Shown in pieces: positions 1-7,533 of a stretch of DNA of 25,084 nt. Both the position numbers and the translations under genes were made by a program. How positions within the stretch are numbered: position 1 is the stretch's first letter; every line of letters starts with the position of its first letter. Under the pieces are notes generated by a model, which saw only the letters and a program-made list of their open reading frames with translations, did not search any database and was not told the DNA's origin. The stretch is from Deltaproteobacteria bacterium (GTDB lineage Bacteria > Desulfobacterota > Binatia > UBA9968): the NCBI GenBank assembly GCA_016183075.1, contig JACPFH010000167.1, forward strand, positions 1-25,084, written 5' to 3'.

Positions 1-261
1 GCGCTTGAGGCGCTCCAGCACTCCAATCCAGCGCACTACGAGAAGGTTCGTAGAATCCTGGATGGAATTCTCCAGCAGCCCGACGCCGACGCTCCTCGTT
101 GGATACAGACGAATTTCGAGGCGCGAAACGTGAGGTATGCTCCAATCCTGCTGACGAGCGACCCTCCGAAGAGGCGCTTGTTATTTGCTCTTGATGACAC
201 GCGCTATGAGGCCGTCGTAACCCTTACGAATGTGCGCGGTGAGATCGTGCCACTGAAGTAG
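1..261 (+). CDS. Hypothetical protein, C-terminal 86 residues (5' end outside window)
   Basis: An open frame enters from the left edge in frame 1 and stops at TAG 259-261, giving 86 residues that end in GEIVPLK. The visible part alternates charged and beta-like segments (RLLFALDDTRYEAVVTLTNV) and has no membrane segment, cysteine motif or recognisable catalytic signature. I do not recognise the family. It lies immediately upstream of the secreted hydrolase gene. The next possible start (GTG 265) is three bases after this stop, so the two may be co-transcribed and translationally coupled. The reading frame is credible because it stays open from the edge and reads as normal protein, but with only the C-terminus visible the function cannot be assigned. 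Confidence 0.6.
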   Translation, partial: ALEALQHSNPAHYEKVRRILDGILQQPDADAPRWIQTNFEARNVRYAPILLTSDPPKRRLLFALDDTRYEAVVTLTNVRGEIVPLK

Positions 262-294
262 GCAGTGTTGCCATCTAACGATCCGCCAGAGTGT

Positions 295-1272
295 GTGAAA
301 TTTCGGGGATTATTGCCGCTTGCGTTAGCGTCGCTGTTAGGATGCGCGCGGGCCGCGCCGCTCATTACTCTGCGCGGAGGAGACACGGGAACAATCCACT
401 TCTCCAGTATCACGCTGCCGCCGTCTCAACCGATTACCACGAGCAAGGACGGAACAGCCGCGACAATTTCGGCAGACTTGAGTCTCCCCGGAAAAAGTGC
501 AGGCCGCGTTCCCGCCGTCATCCTCGCCCACGGTTGCAGCGGCGTGGGGGCGTTAGCCGACCGGTGGGTTCGGGAGTTGGATCGCATGGGGTTCGCGAGC
601 CTTGTGCTGGATAGCTTCACCGGCCGCGGTCTCAAGGAGACCTGCACGGGGCAACAGCGAATCAATCTCGGCAGCCGGGTCGTAGACGTGTATCGGGCAC
701 GAGAGCTTCTCGCCACGCATCCGCGCATCGATCCGGCGCGCATCGCTCTCATGGGGTTTTCGCAGGGGGGCGGCGTCGTACTGCTGGCCCGGCACGCGCG
801 CTTCCAAAAGCCGTGGATGGCGGAGAAAAGAGACTTTGCGGCCTACCTGGCGTTTTACCCCGGTTGCAACAGGAAGCTCATCGACGAGGAAAATGTCAGC
901 GACCGCCCGCTGCGGATTTTTCACGGCATGGCCGATGATTGGACGCCGATCGAGCCGTGCCGGGAGTACCGCGAGCGAATGCGGCGATTGGGCAAGGACG
1001 TCGCGCTATTCGAATATCCCGATGCTTACCACGCTTTCGACAGCCCCAGCCTCCCGCCGGCAATATTGAGATCGCAAGTCTTAAACGGCAGTAACTGTGT
1101 CTCCGTCGAGAGGGATGACGGTCGCTTCCGCGTATTTCACCGCGACACCGGCCGCAGAGCCACGGCCGACGACCCATGCGTGTCTCGCGGCGCCACGGTG
1201 GGACACAACCCCTTAGCTTATCGCAAGGCCATTCAGGATGTGAAAGACTTTCTGTCGGAGATCTTTAGGTAG
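295..1272 (+). CDS. Secreted dienelactone hydrolase family protein (alpha/beta hydrolase)
   Basis: This is an alpha/beta hydrolase of the dienelactone hydrolase (DLH) family with an export signal. I prefer the GTG at 295, because MKFRGLLPLALASLLGCARA is then a clean signal peptide: either lipobox LLGC or a signal peptidase I site at ARA. An in-frame GTG at 265 would add ten polar residues before it. There is no convincing Shine-Dalgarno, which fits coupling to the upstream gene. Counting from 295, the catalytic Ser is about residue 156 in GFSQGG, the Asp about 214-215 in MADDWTP, and the His about 246 in DAYHAFD. A glycine-rich oxyanion segment AHGCSGVG precedes them. The extra C-terminal stretch after the His, containing two Cys, is to my knowledge common in this secreted DLH subgroup. 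The substrate is unknown; an ester or lactone is likely. Unlike the second DLH in this window, it uses Ser rather than Cys as nucleophile. Confidence 0.85.
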   Translation: MKFRGLLPLALASLLGCARAAPLITLRGGDTGTIHFSSITLPPSQPITTSKDGTAATISADLSLPGKSAGRVPAVILAHGCSGVGALADRWVRELDRMGFASLVLDSFTGRGLKETCTGQQRINLGSRVVDVYRARELLATHPRIDPARIALMGFSQGGGVVLLARHARFQKPWMAEKRDFAAYLAFYPGCNRKLIDEENVSDRPLRIFHGMADDWTPIEPCREYRERMRRLGKDVALFEYPDAYHAFDSPSLPPAILRSQVLNGSNCVSVERDDGRFRVFHRDTGRRATADDPCVSRGATVGHNPLAYRKAIQDVKDFLSEIFR

Positions 1273-1387
1273 TAGCGCCTGGACATTGATCTCAACCCCG
1301 AAACACGCATTACACGACGCGAGACATCCGGGGTCGCAACCATACTTTGTTACGACGCAACAGCCTGTATTGGTCTTACGAGCCAGC

Positions 1388-1416
1388 TTGACAAGTTCCC
1401 CGAAACTGGAAAGAAT
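1388..1416 (+). promoter_or_regulatory. Sigma70-like promoter for the methyltransferase gene
   Basis: TTGACA at 1388-1393 is a perfect -35 match. A 17-base spacer leads to AAGAAT at 1411-1416, which matches four of six -10 bases. The predicted transcript starts around 1423 and leaves a leader of about 60 bases before the ATG at 1483. The 210-base gap that holds it shows no other supported feature. Confidence 0.5.
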
Positions 1417-1467
1417 CCCGCTACGCGTGAGGATCTTAACAACCCGGGCACATCGAGGCGCATACTC

Positions 1468-1476
1468 AAAGGAGGT
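1468..1476 (+). promoter_or_regulatory. Strong ribosome binding site of the methyltransferase
   Basis: AAAGGAGGT lies six bases before ATG 1483 and is a near-perfect anti-16S match. It fixes the start codon and indicates the gene is actively translated, which argues against reading the interrupted ORF simply as a decayed pseudogene. Confidence 0.8.
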
Positions 1477-1482
1477 TAATCT

Positions 1483-2259
1483 ATGTCGTACGAGGTCCTG
1501 GTGGACGAAGAGGCCTTGCGCGAGCAGGTCCGCAATAAATACAGGGAAGTCGCGACGAATCCGGCTGGAAAGTACCACTTCCACACGGGTCGTTTCCTGG
1601 CCGCACACCTCGGCTACGATGCGGCTGTTGTAGCCGCCCTGCCCGATGCAGCTGTCGAATCTTTCGCCGGTGTCGCCAATCCCTTTTCACTGCGGCCTCT
1701 TGCGCGCGGCGAGCGAGTAGTAGACGTCGGTTCGGGCGGGGGCTTTGACAGCTTCATCGCCGCGGCCCAGGTTGGCTCAGAGGGCCAGGTAATCGGTGTC
1801 GACATGACGAAGGAGATGCTGCACAAGTCACGCGCAATGGCCGAGCTTCTCGGCTACAAGAACGTGGAATTTCGCGAGGGGCTCGCCGAGAATCTACCCG
1901 TCGAGGACAACTGGGCGGACGTGTTAATCAGCAACGGGGTTATCAACCTGTGCGCTGACAAACGCCGGGTCTTTGCGGAGATCTTTCGCGTGCTGCGGCC
2001 AGGCGGGCGGTTGCAATTCGCCGATATCGCCAACGGCAAACCCGTCCCGGAGTCGGCGATGCGCAACATTGACTTGTGGACTGCTTGAATTGCCGGTGGC
2101 CTGCCGTGTGCAGGCTGGCAGCAGATGCTCGGACAGTCCGGATTCGTCGAGATCCAGCTCGGGCCACCCTGCGACACCTTCGGCGGAGCCGGCGGCGAAC
2201 AGAAGGCGCGCCTGTTCGAAGTATACGGCTATCCGTTTCTCGGTCGCAAGCCGCAGTGA
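1483..2259 (+). CDS. ArsM-like SAM-dependent methyltransferase, putative selenoprotein (in-frame TGA at codon 202)
   Basis: This is a class I SAM-dependent methyltransferase resembling arsenite methyltransferase (ArsM). Motif I is VVDVGSGGGFD (79-89), followed by an acidic SAM-ribose segment GVDMTKEML and the post-motif LRPGGRLQFADI. The conventional frame ends at TGA 2086-2088, giving 201 residues ending DLWTA. The same frame, with no shift, continues 56 more residues to TGA 2257-2259: IAGGLPCAGW, then GFVEIQLGPP, DTFGG and a final YGYPFLGRKPQ. I recognise this as the normal C-terminus of the family. Members usually carry Cys where the TGA sits (WTAC-IAG), and I align that Cys with the third-site arsenic-binding Cys of ArsM (C174 in the algal enzyme). 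A SECIS-like hairpin follows. The best reading is a 258-residue protein with selenocysteine at 202. Alternatives are a Cys-to-stop mutation or a base-call error. Function in arsenic (or other metalloid) methylation is inferred from family. Confidence 0.7.
2089..2120 (+). promoter_or_regulatory. Candidate bacterial SECIS hairpin after the in-frame TGA
   Basis: Directly after TGA 2086-2088, TGCC (2091-2094) pairs with GGCA (2117-2120). A three-base 5' bulge (2095-2097) follows, then GGCCTGC (2098-2104) pairs with GCAGGCT (2110-2116), leaving the five-base apical loop CGTGT (2105-2109). The loop begins 16 bases after the TGA and has G at its second position followed by T. Known bacterial SECIS elements, such as the one in E. 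coli fdhF, are bulged hairpins placed about this far downstream with a critical GU in the loop. Coding constraint or chance could produce a 6-7 bp stem in GC-rich DNA, so this is supportive rather than decisive. Confidence 0.55.
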
Positions 2260-2320
2260 GGGTTCCGCTCAGTGGTTTAATCAGCAGTATGGGCGAGCGC
2301 TCGGCAGAGCCCGTCCCGCG

Positions 2321-2349
2321 TTGACATCAACAGATCGATTCAATAGGCT
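2321..2349 (+). promoter_or_regulatory. Sigma70-like promoter for the dienelactone hydrolase gene
   Basis: TTGACA (2321-2326) is followed after exactly 17 bases by TAGGCT (2344-2349). The -35 is perfect and the -10 keeps three of six bases, including the conserved TA and final T. Transcription would start near 2356, giving a leader of about 70 bases to the ATG at 2425. This separates the gene from the methyltransferase upstream. Confidence 0.45.
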
Positions 2350-2424
2350 TTGAAACAGTAATCCGAATGCGGCTTCTATAGCGCCTTATTATTCGCATCG
2401 CACGCATCGTAAAGGAGGACAGCC

Positions 2425-3093
2425 ATGGGCGAGATGATCAAGTTTACACGACCGGACGGAAAGGAAGCTTCGGGCTATTATGCTAAACCCGGCGCCGGGG
2501 ACAACGCGCCCAGCATCGTCGTCATTCAGGAGTGGTGGGGAGTGAACGATCAGATCAAAGGCGTGGCCGACCGTGTGGCCGGGCTCGGTTACCGAGCTCT
2601 GGTTCCAGACCTTTACAAAGGAAAGGTCACGTTGGATATGGCCGAAGCCGATCACATGATGAAAACCCTCGACTTCGGGGACGCCACAACCCAGGATATT
2701 CGGGGAGCCGCGCAATACCTAAAGCAAGCAGGCAAGAAAGTCGGCGTCGTAGGCTTTTGCGTGGGCGGCGCCTTGACAGTCCTCGCTGCGGTTTACGTCC
2801 GCGAAGCCGATGCCGCCGTGTGTTGGTACGGCGTGCCTCCGGAGGCGGCAGCCGATGTCAGAACCATCGCCATTCCGTTCCAGGGGCACTTTGCGCGGCA
2901 AGACCAGTTCTTTACGCCGTCACAGGTGGAAGCCTTTGAGGCGCGGCTGAAAGAAGGAAAAGTCAAATACGAACTTTACTGGTACGACGGCAACCACGCT
3001 TTCGGAAACGAGAAGGGACCTTATTACAACGCCGAAGCCGCGAAGCTCGCCTGGCAGCGTTCGGCCGACTTCTTCGGGAAACACCTGAAGTAA
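2425..3093 (+). CDS. Dienelactone hydrolase (carboxymethylenebutenolidase family)
   Basis: This is a 222-residue cytoplasmic alpha/beta hydrolase of the classical DLH family, which in characterised members opens dienelactone during chloroaromatic degradation. The triad is visible as Cys112 in GFCVGG, Asp160 in ARQDQFF and His191 in DGNHAFGN. The spacings (48 and 31 residues) equal those of the Pseudomonas enzyme (Cys123, Asp171, His202). EWWGVND near residues 36-42 matches the family's substrate-site segment carrying the Glu that gates the thiolate. The start is fixed by AAAGGAGG a few bases before the ATG. There is no signal peptide. It has its own promoter-like sequence upstream and ends 44 bases from the convergent VWA gene. 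No other ring-cleavage genes are nearby, so the in vivo substrate is open; many family members act on unrelated esters or lactones. Confidence 0.93.
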   Translation: MGEMIKFTRPDGKEASGYYAKPGAGDNAPSIVVIQEWWGVNDQIKGVADRVAGLGYRALVPDLYKGKVTLDMAEADHMMKTLDFGDATTQDIRGAAQYLKQAGKKVGVVGFCVGGALTVLAAVYVREADAAVCWYGVPPEAAADVRTIAIPFQGHFARQDQFFTPSQVEAFEARLKEGKVKYELYWYDGNHAFGNEKGPYYNAEAAKLAWQRSADFFGKHLK

Positions 3094-3133
3094 TTGGGGC
3101 CGCTCGCGCAAGGGCTTGAGAAGCGGATCCTGG

Positions 3134-3159
3134 TTTTCAAGAAGCCCGCTTCTTGGAAA
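3134..3159. repeat. Long perfect inverted repeat at the convergent gene ends
   Basis: CAAGAAGC (3138-3145) and GCTTCTTG (3148-3155) form a perfect 8-bp stem with a two-base spacer. Flanking TTTT and AAAA extend it past a one-base bulge. It overlaps the stop codon of the large minus-strand VWA gene, just beyond the dienelactone hydrolase. The T-run precedes rather than follows the stem on both strands, so it is not a standard intrinsic terminator. It may still end or stabilise the transcripts that converge here. Confidence 0.4.
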
Positions 3160-6100
3160 AACGCGCCGGCAACCGCCGCAGGGCCAGATCGGCCAGAAAC
3201 AAGAACAGGCCGATGCCCGAGACAGGCCACCAAGTCTCCCGGGCCTCAGTGGCCTTGCCCGGATCGGGCGTGAAAAGCCTCTTGAGTCCATCGTCAAGGT
3301 TTTCCAAATCCAGCACCTTGCCCCCGGTCTCTTCCGCCAGGCGGCTAAGCAAAGCAGCATTAGGTTTGAGTTCACGATATTCTTTGGGATAGGGAGTGAT
3401 AAAAGGGATGGTCGCAACGCCCGGAGTCTCCCGGCTCGATCCCTCTTCCTGAATCGTCAAGAGATAGACGCCACGCTCGGCCGCAGCAAAGCCTGCTTCG
3501 TAGCGTCCGGGAGCAATTTGCCTCATCGGCGCAACGCGACTTAGCCGCCCCGGATCAAACAACGTCCCTTTGAGCTTGAGCTCATTGATGAACGCCCCCT
3601 CCTCGGAAAAGACATCAACGATGGCTTTCACCCGATCCCCTTCCCGCTTGAGCTCGGTGCGAAGTTTCATTTCGGTGGCCTGGCGCATGGCGCCGCGCGC
3701 GAGTTGACCGGCCCACTGCGGGAAATGTTCCCAACCCACCCATTGCTTACCCCACCTTCCACTCAAGTCTGAGGTGAAGGCTGTGACCTGTCCCAGCCCG
3801 TACCTCCAGGAGACCAGCAAGGGATCGTCGTTCGCCTTCATGAGCACATCGGCCCGGGGCTTGGGATGGGTGAGAACGTAGCCTTGAATCGCCGGGAAGG
3901 GTTTTTGGAAGAATCCTTTGAGCGGGCCCACGGCGGCGACCGCGGTCGGCTGGACGATCTTTTCGACCAGTAGATCCCGCGAAATCAAGAGCGCCTCGGT
4001 GGTGAATATCTGCGGGATGGTCTCGGGATCGATAGTGACGTAGGCTCGTCCTTTTCCGTCCCGGGCGACGCTCGAAAGCAGCCCGTGATCGGCATCTTGA
4101 CCCACGGCAACCGTCGACACGGTAATCCCGTCCCGCGCCATCTTCCCCACCAAAGACGCAAAATCCTGCTTGTCCGTAAGGCCATCGGACAAAACGATGA
4201 GATGCTTGATCGCAGCCGCCTTCCCGGCAAAGCCCCGGTATGCTTCGAGCATGGCTTTGTAAAGGTCGGTGCCTCCCTCGGACTGAAGCGAGGCGAGCCG
4301 CTCCGAGATCCATTCCCCCTTGCCCACCCGACGAAACGGCAACACCCAATCCCAATCCGCATCAAAAGCCAGAATCCCGATCTGGTCCGACGGGTTCATG
4401 ATGTCGGCGGCCGCCATCGCCGCGGCTTTGGCCAGATCAAGCTTGGTGCTGCCCGGGGGACCCGCGCCCATGCTTCCCGACTTATCCAGGACGAACAAAA
4501 GCGCCACATGAGGGAGGTCCAACCGGGCAGGCGGCCTCATATCCACGGGTAAGATGCGCTCCAAGGGAGTCCGGTAGTACCCGCCAGCGCCGTAACTCTG
4601 GTTGCCGCCGATCACGACCAGGCCGCCGCCAAGGTCCCGGACATACTGCTCCACGGTCTCCATCACCGACTGCGACAGACCATAGGCCGGAACGTTATCG
4701 AGAACGAGGAGATCAAACGTGGAGATTTCCGCCAGCGAGAGCGATACGTCTCGTGGCTCGGCTTCCACCACCGCATTTCCCTGCGCCGCAAGGGCGCGCG
4801 CGAATTGGCGCCGCGCACTGGTGCCGCCGTGGAGATAGAGGACGCGCGGGGGGCCCTTGACCTGGACTACTCCCTGCAAAAGGTTGTTTTCGGCTAGCGT
4901 ATCGTGCGCTGATTCCACCAGGATTTCGAATGCGTGGTTACCCTGCTCCGTTAAGACGTTTTTGACGGCGATCCGATTGGTCCCCGGGCGAAGCGTGAGA
5001 GCTTGTTGCCTGAGAATGGCCCCGTCGCGCAGGATCTTCACGCTCGCCGGAGCCTCGTATAGGCTTTCAACGGCCGCCTTCACCTCGAAGGTCTCGCCGC
5101 TTCGGACCTCATGGGGCAGGACCAGGTCGCTGACATAAATCTCGTTTTTCGCCCGGGATAAATTGACGGGCAAAACCCAAACGGCCGCCTCCTGAGCACG
5201 CAACTGCGGGATGACGCGCGCCGCCTCCGCACGGTTCTCGTTGCCGTCGGAGATCAGCAGGACCCTGCCCTGGCGGCCCTCCCCGATCTGAGCCGAGGCC
5301 GCCTGGAGCGCGGCCTGGATGTTGGTCTCCTCCCTACCCACCTCCGGCCCGAGCTCCGCCGGGCTAAAATCCAAGCGCGGGAAAAATTCCCAGATCGGGT
5401 TCTGCCCGAAAAACAAAAGCCCGACGCGCAGCGCCGCGTTTTTCGCGTGGCCGGCTGACTCGAGAACCTGATACGAAAGATCTTTGGCCTCCTGTCCGAC
5501 GCTGCGCGAAAAATCGACGGCAACGATCAGGTCGAGCGCCTGCGCCGCCTGAAACATCCTCGGATTGATGAGCGCCAAGATGACTGCGGCGAGCGCAAGG
5601 AGGCGAAAGGCCCAAGGGTAAAATGAGGCGCCTGCGCCATGAAAAGCCAAGAAGGCCTCGATGCCAAGCAAGGCCAGCGCGAGCCCGAGCAGGAAAGGCC
5701 ACAGATGAAATGGCGCCTCAATCTTTTCGCCTCGCCCGCTCTCCGAGGGGGATCCGGACCGGGCCGTGATTCGGGGATGAATCTGGGACTCGCTCTCGCT
5801 CAGGAGGTTGACCGCGAACTCCCCTGTTCTACTTTGGGTCCGAAACGTATAGAAGCCGGCTTCGACCGTGTCCGGGTAGGGCTGCGGATTGGACGCCACC
5901 TTGAGCGTTTCTTTCCTTCCCGAGGGTTTTCTAACCTCGACCTGCTCGTCCGCAGGCATCACATGGATCGGGAAAGCGGCGCCGCCCTGAACCTGCTGTG
6001 CGGGAAATTCTTGCTCCTGTGGACGAAACCACCGCAGCGCATTGGTGAAAAGAATGGGAAAGGCCACCCTGAAGGGAAGATCGGAAGCCATTAGATCAAA

Positions 6101-7480
6101 ACCGACGACGAGCGCCCTGAGCTTTCCCCTCTCGAGCGCGATAAGCAGCGGCCCTTCGCGAGCTCGAGCCAAAGCGACCGCCGCCCCCGTGACGCGAAGG
6201 CGCATGGCGTCTTTGATGTACAGATCGTCGAAGCGCAGCCCTTGCGTTAGAGGATGCTCCGTGGCGACGAAAACAGGCCGGGGAAGGAAAATCTTCCCGG
6301 CAGCTTCCAGGGATAGCCCTCCGGCGACTGTGTTGATGAGAATAAAATTCCCCTCCCTGAGCGATGGGACGGGAATTCCGTCGGCGATGACGACGTCATA
6401 CTGCCCGGGCTCCTCCGCCAGCGGTTTAGCCGGCCATTGCTCCATTCGGGTAACCCGAACTGCGGGGAGAGAACCGAAGAGGCGCTCCAGGTACGTGTTG
6501 CCCTTGCCGACATAAAGAAGGTTGAGCGGTCTCGCCTCGGAGAGCGTAAGAAAGGCCTCATTGTCAAGCGCAAAGTCATCTTCGATCTCCAGGCGAGCGA
6601 CCGCCCGCTTAGGCAAAGGAGCCCGCAACGGATAGATGAGCACCCGGCTCTCGTGAGGGGCCAGCCGAAGCCGCGTCTCCGTCCAGCGTTTTTGCTCCAG
6701 CATGAGCGCGAGCGAGGACTCGACGGCGCGGGCGGTGAAGTTTCTCACCTGCACCATGACTTCATATGCTTCCGGCCGGTTCGGCAGGCGCCGGAACTCA
6801 AAACCCGTGATCCCTACATTTTCGTTTTTTCCCTCCACCCGGATCAGGCTGAGCTGCGGCGAATTCCACGGCAGCTCTTCAGCCCCATCGAAAGCGCCAT
6901 CGCTGATGACCACAACGCGGTCCCGGCTGCCGCGCTTGAGAAAAGAATGGGCAAAGAGGACGGCTTCTTTTACCCGAGCCGGCGTGTCGGTAGCTTCCAG
7001 GCTCCGCCCCAGATCCCTGAGCCGCCTTTTGTCTGCCGTCAGGGGCGACAAAACCCGGGGGATCGGACCCGCGCCGACAACCATCATCCTCTGCCCGGAA
7101 GGCAGGGCGTCGACCAAGGCGCCAAGCTCACGCCGGGCATCGTCCATGCGCGTCCCCGCGCGACCCCGCGCCTTCATGCTCGCGCTCAAATCGATCACAG
7201 CGATGCTGTCTCCCGCGCGCGCGCCGAAGCGCAGCAACGAAGGATCGGCTAAAGCCAGGATCAAAATAAGAGCAGCCAGAAGCTGTAGGATCAGAAGGAG
7301 GTTGTTCTTGAACAGCCAGCCGATCCGCTTTCCCATGGGACGCTCCCGCAGGATACGCTCCCAGAGAAACAGGGTGGTCGTTTTTACCCGCACACCCTTG
7401 GGCCTAAGGCTATGGAGGAAAAGGATCAGCGGAATGGCGCCGAGCAACAGAAAAAATGCGTATGGGAAAGCCCAGCTCAT
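3137..7480 (-). CDS. Giant membrane protein with BatA-type N-terminus and three VWA domains
   Basis: This 1447-residue inner-membrane protein closes the MoxR island. In order it has a BatA-like N-terminal region with membrane segments at about 6-24 and 60-78. VWA 1 follows, with MIDAS D97-x-S99-x-S101 and D194. Next are beta-rich and Rossmann-like segments (about 320-480), then two membrane helices (about 593-612 and 624-640). VWA 2 has D656-x-S658-x-S660, T719 and D745. A class I glutamine-amidotransferase-like domain (about 878-985) shows no obvious catalytic Cys. VWA 3 has D999-x-S1001-x-S1003, T1071 and D1099, and a last helix lies near 1418-1435. All three MIDAS sites look able to bind metal. 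The two halves (1-590 and 591-1447) resemble proteins normally encoded separately in MoxR clusters, so this reads as a fusion. The family is thought to work with MoxR ATPases in assembling or activating envelope complexes; the target is unknown. The start has only a weak ribosome binding site. Confidence 0.88.
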   Translation of the reverse strand: MSWAFPYAFFLLLGAIPLILFLHSLRPKGVRVKTTTLFLWERILRERPMGKRIGWLFKNNLLLILQLLAALILILALADPSLLRFGARAGDSIAVIDLSASMKARGRAGTRMDDARRELGALVDALPSGQRMMVVGAGPIPRVLSPLTADKRRLRDLGRSLEATDTPARVKEAVLFAHSFLKRGSRDRVVVISDGAFDGAEELPWNSPQLSLIRVEGKNENVGITGFEFRRLPNRPEAYEVMVQVRNFTARAVESSLALMLEQKRWTETRLRLAPHESRVLIYPLRAPLPKRAVARLEIEDDFALDNEAFLTLSEARPLNLLYVGKGNTYLERLFGSLPAVRVTRMEQWPAKPLAEEPGQYDVVIADGIPVPSLREGNFILINTVAGGLSLEAAGKIFLPRPVFVATEHPLTQGLRFDDLYIKDAMRLRVTGAAVALARAREGPLLIALERGKLRALVVGFDLMASDLPFRVAFPILFTNALRWFRPQEQEFPAQQVQGGAAFPIHVMPADEQVEVRKPSGRKETLKVASNPQPYPDTVEAGFYTFRTQSRTGEFAVNLLSESESQIHPRITARSGSPSESGRGEKIEAPFHLWPFLLGLALALLGIEAFLAFHGAGASFYPWAFRLLALAAVILALINPRMFQAAQALDLIVAVDFSRSVGQEAKDLSYQVLESAGHAKNAALRVGLLFFGQNPIWEFFPRLDFSPAELGPEVGREETNIQAALQAASAQIGEGRQGRVLLISDGNENRAEAARVIPQLRAQEAAVWVLPVNLSRAKNEIYVSDLVLPHEVRSGETFEVKAAVESLYEAPASVKILRDGAILRQQALTLRPGTNRIAVKNVLTEQGNHAFEILVESAHDTLAENNLLQGVVQVKGPPRVLYLHGGTSARRQFARALAAQGNAVVEAEPRDVSLSLAEISTFDLLVLDNVPAYGLSQSVMETVEQYVRDLGGGLVVIGGNQSYGAGGYYRTPLERILPVDMRPPARLDLPHVALLFVLDKSGSMGAGPPGSTKLDLAKAAAMAAADIMNPSDQIGILAFDADWDWVLPFRRVGKGEWISERLASLQSEGGTDLYKAMLEAYRGFAGKAAAIKHLIVLSDGLTDKQDFASLVGKMARDGITVSTVAVGQDADHGLLSSVARDGKGRAYVTIDPETIPQIFTTEALLISRDLLVEKIVQPTAVAAVGPLKGFFQKPFPAIQGYVLTHPKPRADVLMKANDDPLLVSWRYGLGQVTAFTSDLSGRWGKQWVGWEHFPQWAGQLARGAMRQATEMKLRTELKREGDRVKAIVDVFSEEGAFINELKLKGTLFDPGRLSRVAPMRQIAPGRYEAGFAAAERGVYLLTIQEEGSSRETPGVATIPFITPYPKEYRELKPNAALLSRLAEETGGKVLDLENLDDGLKRLFTPDPGKATEARETWWPVSGIGLFLFLADLALRRLPARFSKKRAS

Positions 7481-7533
7481 AAACCAGAACGACGGGATAG
7501 TTTTGAGTTTTTAGAACTCAAAATTCATAACTC

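Noticed and set aside
1276..1479. Plus-strand 67-codon frame ending KGG-stop just before the methyltransferase
   Set aside because: It has no ATG, GTG or TTG codon and covers the promoter and Shine-Dalgarno of the next gene.
1213..1608. Minus-strand Cys-rich open frame containing GCDPGCLASCNAC between the hydrolase and methyltransferase genes
   Set aside because: Its only ATG lies inside the methyltransferase gene and no ribosome binding site or start exists in the gap. It overlaps both neighbours and the promoter of the methyltransferase. The Cys pattern is suggestive, but I cannot support it.
2089..2353. Frameshift as the explanation for the early stop of the methyltransferase
   Set aside because: The family C-terminus continues in the same frame after the TGA. 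The protein read from the overlapping frame is Ser/Arg-rich and unrelated.
3134..3159. Bidirectional intrinsic terminator at the convergent ends
   Set aside because: The stem is good, but the T-tract is on the 5' side in both orientations. Listed only as an inverted repeat.
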